The position numbers and the translations under genes are program-made. The notes under the pieces are model-generated. The model saw only the letters and a list, made by a program, of their open reading frames with translations, had not been told where the DNA came from and made no database searches. Shown here piece after piece: positions 5,384-10,388 of a stretch of DNA of 10,388 bases; within the stretch, counting starts at the first letter, position 1, and every line of letters starts with the position of its first letter. The stretch comes from an uncultured Collinsella sp. (GTDB lineage: Bacteria > Actinomycetota > Coriobacteriia > Coriobacteriales > Coriobacteriaceae), in the NCBI GenBank assembly GCA_900552295.1, contig URZB01000036.1, positions 1 through 10,388 on the forward strand. The letters are read 5' to 3'.

Positions 5384-8300
5384 TTACTGCCTGCCGTGGA
5401 ATAGCCTCCACTTTTCGTCTTCGATGTCTCTTTCAATTGAAGACCTCACTTTTAACAGCCATTCTCTGTGTTTTAAATATTCAACACCTGCGGGCAGCTG
5501 AGCAGCAATCGATTCAATCGCCTCAATCTCCTTGAGCTTTGCTGGAATAAAGCCTTTTTCTGGAGACCCGCTCATTGAAGATCGACGGAGATCCAAATCG
5601 TTGATCGATATCCCGTCTTTATCGAGCGACAGAATGAGGGTGATAGCCCTGACCCTCGCCTCGTCATTGCAATCGGACAAGGCCCAGCTAATTCTATCGA
5701 GACTATTTGCGTCGGCGATCCTTTCGCGGATGATATATTCCAGGCGCTCCCAAAAAATATCGCTCGAGAGCGCATTTGCGTCACGAACGGGAAACAAAGC
5801 GGCTATTTCATACCTGCCGAGTGGTTTGCTCAGCGCTTCATCGATCATTGCTTTCAGCAGATTCCAAGCGTGATCGTCCTGGACGGTCCAAAACGAGCTG
5901 ATTCTTCGCAGGAGATCGTGCCTTTGTCGGTAGTCGAGGTTGGCAGCGTATTCCAAAAAACGGTCAATCATTGAACTGTCAAGGCGTAAAAGGCAGCGTA
6001 GGAAAGCGAGGTTATAGTCGAAAGAAGGGCGTCCTTCAAGTGCGAGAAAATACAGGTTGACAGCCGGTGAGGGATTGGATCCGAAGTACGAATCTAGAGC
6101 GGAGACGCGCTTTTCGTCTCCGCAGTTGCCGAAAAACCGCCAAACCTCATCATTGTGTGTATGTTCGGAAAACCTAAAAGCATATTTGAGCATATAGCCA
6201 GGATGCTTTGGCTCGACTATCTCCAAATCTTCCAAGCAGAGATGCGTTCTGCCGTCATCGAGTCTTGCGAGGATCTCGTCGAGCTCCTCCTTGTCGGGCC
6301 CGCTCTTTATTGCTAGCAAATCAAGATAGTCAAACAGGGCCGGATGGTCACTCACGTCGAGCACCGCGCCCAGCTCGTTTCTAAGGACCCTCCTGCCGAT
6401 GGCTTCAGCAAGGTAATCAAGTGCTTCATACGGAACGGGGATCGTCGAGGGCAACGATGCGATATTGCGTGCGATTATGCTTGAAGCGGTATCTGGGGTC
6501 CTTTTGGCAATTTCCAGAAGGACTTTTCCGATAGCCCTGCCCGACTCCCACTCTTTACCGGAAATCTCATAATCTTCGGCCAGCTTTCCCAGGACTTCGG
6601 TCAGTCGTTCTAGCGGTAACTCTTCCGCGGATATCCTCGGTTCTTTCTCTACGGGAGACTCGGAGTTCTCCAAGCCAAGCGCGTCGAATGTGCTCTGGCG
6701 GAACTCATCGAGGCTCAGAGGGAGGTTCTGCGCGCATGTTTCGTAAATCTGGTTGATGCTTAAGCTGCACGAGAGGTCGATTGTCGAGTCTTCGCTTATA
6801 TATTTGGGGAATAGATCTTCGATCCTCGAGAGCACCGAATGCATGTCTTCTGCGTGCTCCGCTTCAGGTTCTTTGTCATAGAACGAGAAGTGCTGCCTAA
6901 AGATGGATTTAACTTGCCTACTGAATTCGGTTTCGACTAGAACGGAGAGTGCTCGGAAGCAATGGGCGTGGAGCTCGGCCAGCTCTGATGTGAAATTGAA
7001 GGTCAGGGTGTTGTATGTGTACGTTATACCGTTTTGCCAAACGCGCTGGGCCCTTGAAGAGAGGTATGAACTCGTCAAGACAATCAGGCATGCTGCAACA
7101 TTGCGGGAATGCGATTGTTGATATTTTTGAGCGAGGGCATCGAGTTTATTGTTTTCCAAATCGAATCCCGAACGATCGAGATCGTAAGCGAAAGCGCCGT
7201 CTGGCCCGCATGCCCAGTTGTACTCGGCCGCCTGCTCGGTGCCTCTTTCTACACACTTCACGAACAGCTCGAGGGCTGTTTGCGAATACTCGCTCGAGTT
7301 CATCAGGGATACGAAAATATGCAGGGGCATAGATCCGTCCGATGTCGAATTCGTGCCGAGAATTTCTTCCGATACGTCAGCGCAAGCAGCGCTTTCGATG
7401 CGTTCTGAGGCAAAGGCGAGCGCCTGTATGGGGAGGAGTTGATTGAACGTGATTATGAACTGATCGGCAATTCGCGCATCCCGATTTTTTATTTCATCCC
7501 AGGCTTTCTCGCATTCCCTTCGAAGGTAGTCGTACACGCTCTCGCTTCCGCACACTTCAGCCATTGACTTGACGGCTTTGAGATACGGCGCGTTCGGCAT
7601 TTCTGCGGTATGCAGAATGAAATCCGAAAAACTGCCCTTCCCTTCTTTTGCGAAATGGCGGCATATCAAGAAGTCGCGAAGATTCTGCTCTTCCATCCTT
7701 ATGGCTAGCACGCCACCGGTGGAGGTAAGGATCGTGACGATTTCCTGGTCGCTCAATCTGGATGCAAAATCCTGAATCTCGGCGTCATCGTACCCCAGGC
7801 CCAAGAGATCCTCGTAACAAGGGTCTCCTTCAATAAGGTCGCAGCAGTCGTAGATTGCAAGGATCTCTGCGAGACGCTGCTCCCTGTTGGAGTACCCAGC
7901 TAAGGCGGAATTCATATAGATGTTCAGAAGATCGTATGGCTCTTGGATAGCTTCGAAATTGCCGTCTGCTATGGGGCCTGCTGCCATGATAGCCAAGCGC
8001 AGGTTTCCGTTTGCGATTGCCGATACTCTCTCCCTCAGCGCTGGGTTCTTTATGTTGTATTCGCTCTCGAGTATCGCTTCAATATTTTCAGCGTTTAGAG
8101 GCTCCAGCTCTATTTCTCTGAAATTTAGATAGCTGCCGATTTTCGCGGTCAACTCGCTTCGGTGCATCTTCCTGCAGGTGAGGACAATCTTTAGCTTTTT
8201 GTTTTCCAAGCAGATGCCCAGCAAGTGCTCAAGTGACAGGTCGCCATTTGCATCATCAACCAGAAGGATAATGTTTTCCGACTCCGACAAAATCAGCTCG

Positions 8301-9040
8301 ATATCATCGTCGAGATGCGACGAATACTTAGAGTCCAAGATCAGAAGATCCCAGTGATGCAGATTGCTGAATGAAAGGCATGCATCGAGGGCGATCTTGG
8401 TTTTCCCCGATCCAGACTGCCCCTGAATCACCACTGCCCTGCTTTGCTCTATCGATTCGATGATACCTGAAAACTCGGAATCCCTGTGCATGAGGGGCTT
8501 CGACAGGTCGGTTGCGAAACGGTCGTTCAGGCTTCGCTCGATGAAGCGATCTGGGGCGATGAATGACCCCTTTCCGAGCGGAACGCCCAATACCGTATGC
8601 GCTAGCGCAGGGTATTTTCTATCAAGGTCGCTCGCAATTGTCTCTGGCCCGATTATTTCTATCCGCGGATCGATGTCGCAGACTTCCTCGAGCACCAGAG
8701 GTGAAAGGCGAAAGTGTGTGTGGCATAGGATGATTCGATCTATGAGCTGCGGGTCGATGCCGGTTTTACTCCTGTCGAGGCAGTCTTTAGCATCATTTAG
8801 CAGCTTATTACGGATGTCGGAATTAGAGGTTGTATATGCCGCGAAGAGGTAGTGTCTATTCTCTTCTACGGAGTACATGTCTGGCACTCCGGTCGTAGTT
8901 TTATCCGTGCCGCATTGGGATCCCAATTCAATGATGTTGTTAAGCGAATATTTCCTATATAGATACTGATTTGCTAGTGTTTGAAAACGCCCGCCTTCGA
9001 TCTGCCTTAGCTCTTCTTGAATCTGATTTATGTGGGACAT
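5384..9040 (-). CDS. STAND P-loop NTPase with N-terminal PD-(D/E)XK-like domain; candidate antiphage protein
   Basis: A 1218-residue protein. Residues 15-130 resemble a PD-(D/E)XK nuclease-like domain found at the head of large NTPases: GGRFQTLANQYLYRKY (16-31), GSQCGTDKTTTGVPD (40-54), then YLFAAYTT (64-71). The NTPase follows: Walker A GQSGSGKT (207-214), Walker B IILLVDDA (257-264), sensor-like LTCR (R290) and GNLRLA (345-350), the GNP-like motif of STAND winged helices. Residues about 470-1218 are helix-rich, probably a TPR/HEAT-like sensor. Avs and bNACHT proteins share this nuclease-NTPase-repeat order; there the repeats detect a phage product and the NTPase oligomerises to activate the nuclease. 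That role is inferred here. A68 replaces an acidic residue I remember in relatives, so activity is uncertain. The ATG at 9040 follows gaggag by four bases. No signal peptide or membrane segment; GC is moderate. It appears complete and is alone in its transcript unless paired with the decayed gene upstream. Confidence 0.85.
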   Translation of the reverse strand: MSHINQIQEELRQIEGGRFQTLANQYLYRKYSLNNIIELGSQCGTDKTTTGVPDMYSVEENRHYLFAAYTTSNSDIRNKLLNDAKDCLDRSKTGIDPQLIDRIILCHTHFRLSPLVLEEVCDIDPRIEIIGPETIASDLDRKYPALAHTVLGVPLGKGSFIAPDRFIERSLNDRFATDLSKPLMHRDSEFSGIIESIEQSRAVVIQGQSGSGKTKIALDACLSFSNLHHWDLLILDSKYSSHLDDDIELILSESENIILLVDDANGDLSLEHLLGICLENKKLKIVLTCRKMHRSELTAKIGSYLNFREIELEPLNAENIEAILESEYNIKNPALRERVSAIANGNLRLAIMAAGPIADGNFEAIQEPYDLLNIYMNSALAGYSNREQRLAEILAIYDCCDLIEGDPCYEDLLGLGYDDAEIQDFASRLSDQEIVTILTSTGGVLAIRMEEQNLRDFLICRHFAKEGKGSFSDFILHTAEMPNAPYLKAVKSMAEVCGSESVYDYLRRECEKAWDEIKNRDARIADQFIITFNQLLPIQALAFASERIESAACADVSEEILGTNSTSDGSMPLHIFVSLMNSSEYSQTALELFVKCVERGTEQAAEYNWACGPDGAFAYDLDRSGFDLENNKLDALAQKYQQSHSRNVAACLIVLTSSYLSSRAQRVWQNGITYTYNTLTFNFTSELAELHAHCFRALSVLVETEFSRQVKSIFRQHFSFYDKEPEAEHAEDMHSVLSRIEDLFPKYISEDSTIDLSCSLSINQIYETCAQNLPLSLDEFRQSTFDALGLENSESPVEKEPRISAEELPLERLTEVLGKLAEDYEISGKEWESGRAIGKVLLEIAKRTPDTASSIIARNIASLPSTIPVPYEALDYLAEAIGRRVLRNELGAVLDVSDHPALFDYLDLLAIKSGPDKEELDEILARLDDGRTHLCLEDLEIVEPKHPGYMLKYAFRFSEHTHNDEVWRFFGNCGDEKRVSALDSYFGSNPSPAVNLYFLALEGRPSFDYNLAFLRCLLRLDSSMIDRFLEYAANLDYRQRHDLLRRISSFWTVQDDHAWNLLKAMIDEALSKPLGRYEIAALFPVRDANALSSDIFWERLEYIIRERIADANSLDRISWALSDCNDEARVRAITLILSLDKDGISINDLDLRRSSMSGSPEKGFIPAKLKEIEAIESIAAQLPAGVEYLKHREWLLKVRSSIERDIEDEKWRLFHGRQ

Positions 9041-9081
9041 TTTGCTCCTCGCGGTAAATTCGCCTTTTGATTTCTCTTTTC

Positions 9082-9576
9082 TTACTCTAGTCCGCCAAGC
9101 TCAGCAAGTCTTGCGAGCTCGAGGACCGAGTCGACGACGTCCTCGAGTCGAGCCCCGCTGCATAAGGAGACCCGGCAACGTAAGAAACCCAGATGACCTG
9201 CATAATACTGGATCCCCTAATCTCTTCAAGGACGGCTGCGTAATCGGACATTCTGCCGGTCGATCCGTGCCTAGTGCGGTAGAAGCTCACGTCCCGCACA
9301 TCTCCCCCGGCGTTCAGGTAACTCTTGAGTACCTCTCACCACGAACGTCTCGAACATATGACCCGCCGCGGCGCCGCGTCTCAGCGTCTCGCCATCGAGC
9401 CATGCCGTCAGATAGCAGGCAAGGCCCGTGTCCATGAAAAACAACTTCGGAGACTTCATGAGTCGTTTCTCCGTATTTGAGAAGAACGGCCGCAGGAGCC
9501 TGACAACCCCCGACGCCTCGAGCACCGACACCCATCCGCGCACGGTCTTGGCATCGATACCTATACTGAAAATCAT
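9082..9576 (-). pseudogene. Decayed DUF4143-type AAA ATPase remnant
   Basis: From 9576 the frame reads IGIDAKTVRGWVSVLEASGV, then LMKSPKLFFMDTGLACYL and FETFVV: the DUF4143 domain that forms the C-terminal half of a common AAA ATPase family. The N-terminal ATPase half is absent, and no ribosome site precedes the first ATG. At about 9330 the frame breaks: a shift restores VLKSYLNAGGDVRDVSFYRT, the expected continuation. Beyond about 9250 the homology ends in an unrelated piece (MSDYAAVLEEIRGSS), and a further shift near 9150 gives a coding-like tail, RLEDVVDSVLELARLAELGG, ending at taa 9082-9084. The gene is thus truncated, frameshifted and joined to other debris. It lies 41 bases upstream of the STAND gene on the same strand. 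Confidence 0.75.
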
Positions 9577-9762
9577 GAATTCAATTCCGGTTTTTCCAAA
9601 ACTTGGCCTTCATATTGCCATGAGATAAAGAAGGGTGTATGACGAGTGGCGAATGAAGGGTTAATGCCCTCCTGTTTACGGTTGTAAGATGAGTGGCACC
9701 CACGCAAGACAACCGCCGTGCAGGGCAGTTGTGTTTAGTCAATAGCTTATGATGTTTAATCT

Positions 9763-9778
9763 GCCGTTGACACAAACA
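9763..9778. repeat. 16-base exact repeat, copy 2
   Basis: Second copy of gccgttgacacaaaca (see 5201-5216), 4.56 kb away in direct orientation, so the two copies bracket the STAND gene and the DUF4143 remnant. The surrounding 9577-9793 shows no gene. The ttgaca it contains resembles a -35 box, but no suitable -10 was seen. Confidence 0.55.
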
Positions 9779-9793
9779 AACTGTCTGCTCAAT

Positions 9794-9833
9794 AGCAGGG
9801 GCGCGCCGGCGTTAGCCGGTGCGCCCCTGCTTT
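9794..9833. terminator. Strong hairpin terminator after the LPXTG gene
   Basis: agcaggggcgc (9794-9804) pairs perfectly with gcgcccctgct (9821-9831). The stem continues inward through gccggc/gccggt with one G-T pair, giving 17 bp around a gtta loop. On the plus strand it ends in ttt; on the minus strand the tail is att, so the T-tract is short both ways. It lies 72 bases beyond the stop of the minus-strand surface-protein gene and most likely ends that transcript. Confidence 0.7.
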
Positions 9834-9903
9834 GGGAAACATAAAAACTCTCTGTTATCCGGTTGCCTGTTTAGCTCAAAGCCAGAACAACCTACGGGCT
9901 TCC

Positions 9904-10388
9904 TTATCGTGACCATTCGGATAAAAGCGGCAGACACCCTCCCAGAAGCGCTGTCCCCAGAAGAAATAGCGCCAAGGAGACGGCGATCCGGTTGCTGTCG
10001 GCGGTCTTGGGGAGCGTGACGGCGCTGGCGGTCTTGGCCCTGGATGGCGTGGATGCCGTGGTCTTGCTCACTGTCGTCTTGGTCGTCGTGGTCGTCTTGG
10101 GCGTCGCGGTCGCGGGCTTCAGCACGGGATCCGTCGCGGACCGAGCACCGGGCTGCTCGACGGTAGAACCGGCACCGCCGGCCGGCCCGTCCGCGCCGCC
10201 GGGCACCTCGCGCCCGTCGGTCTCCCCCGCCGGCGCCGTGGCGCCCCGGGGCTCGATCACCACATGCGGCGCCATGGCACCGGTCGCATCCACCACGCCA
10301 CCAGCACCGAAGGCCCCGCCCGCAGGCGTCACGAACCGCGCGGACACGAGCGACCCGCCCGTGCATGAAACGCCGCCATCGGCACCGG
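9904..10388 (-). CDS. LPXTG cell-wall-anchored surface protein, C-terminal part (5' end outside window)
   Basis: Only the last 160 or so codons are present; the frame stays open to the window's right edge, so the GTG at 10347 is internal and not a start. The visible part runs from GGVSCTGGSLVSARFVTP through a Gly/Ala/Pro-rich linker and a Thr/Lys-rich stalk (ATPKTTTTTKTTVSKTTAS) to a sortase signal: LPKTA, a hydrophobic span (IAVSLALFLLGTALLGGCL) and a short tail ending SEWSR. A sortase would cut between T and A of LPKTA and attach the protein to the cell wall. The tail has only one basic residue, weaker than usual. The high GC and the linker suit a native actinobacterial gene. The ectodomain that would tell its function, such as adhesion, lies outside the window. 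Confidence 0.85.
   Translation of the reverse strand, partial: GADGGVSCTGGSLVSARFVTPAGGAFGAGGVVDATGAMAPHVVIEPRGATAPAGETDGREVPGGADGPAGGAGSTVEQPGARSATDPVLKPATATPKTTTTTKTTVSKTTASTPSRAKTASAVTLPKTADSNRIAVSLALFLLGTALLGGCLPLLSEWSR

Noticed and set aside
9812-10366. 184-codon minus frame overlapping the surface-protein gene
   Set aside because: It is Arg/Asp-rich nonsense in a shifted frame; the 9904 frame has the LPKTA signal, membrane span and stalk.
1-10388. tRNA, rRNA or known riboswitch genes
   Set aside because: I saw no cloverleaf with a TTCGA-type T arm and CCA-ready acceptor, and no rRNA or riboswitch core in the intergenic stretches. A covariance-model scan would be decisive.

Overview
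The window looks like the end of a draft-assembly contig from a GC-rich Gram-positive bacterium. The best guess is a gut actinobacterium of the class Coriobacteriia. This rests on GC-rich native-looking genes, an LPXTG-anchored surface protein and my recollection of similar AlbA_2/GHKL proteins and DUF4143 ATPases in that class; it is inference, not proof. Positions 1-49 are not biological: they are an Illumina Nextera i7 adapter left on the contig end.

Layout. (1) 50-1743: a leader with one partial copy of a dispersed repeat and a perfect -10 box, then a GC-rich AlbA_2/GHKL/winged-helix gene on +. (2) 1744-2553: an 800-base stretch with no convincing gene but packed with structure: a 22-bp tandem duplication closed by an inverted arm, six exact copies of a 10-mer, a 16-bp hairpin, a 14-bp palindrome, a MITE-like element with about 21-bp inverted ends, and an almost perfect 63-bp palindrome. 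(3) 2554-3989: a 33-codon small ORF with a good ribosome site, overlapping or abutting a 442-residue protein of unknown function on +. (4) 4176-4880: an unrecognised 234-residue helical protein on -, convergent with the former. (5) 4896-5383: two damaged coding fragments pointing away from each other. (6) 5384-9040: the main gene, a 1218-residue STAND-type P-loop NTPase on - with an N-terminal PD-(D/E)XK-nuclease-like domain and a long helical C-terminus. (7) 9082-9576: a decayed, frameshifted DUF4143 ATPase remnant on -. (8) 9577-10388: spacer, a strong hairpin terminator, and the 3' end of an LPXTG wall-anchored protein on - that runs off the window.

Genes 3-6 are visibly lower in GC than the flanks (about 47% in one sampled line of the 442-residue gene against about 77% in one line of the AlbA_2 gene). 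They sit among repeats and gene debris, as expected of an accessory island. The best candidate for an interesting system is the STAND NTPase with its nuclease-like head, an architecture known from Avs/bNACHT-type antiphage proteins. The two unknown proteins and the small ORF are possible but unproven companions. A 16-base exact direct repeat (5201-5216 and 9763-9778) brackets the STAND gene and may mark the edges of an inserted segment.
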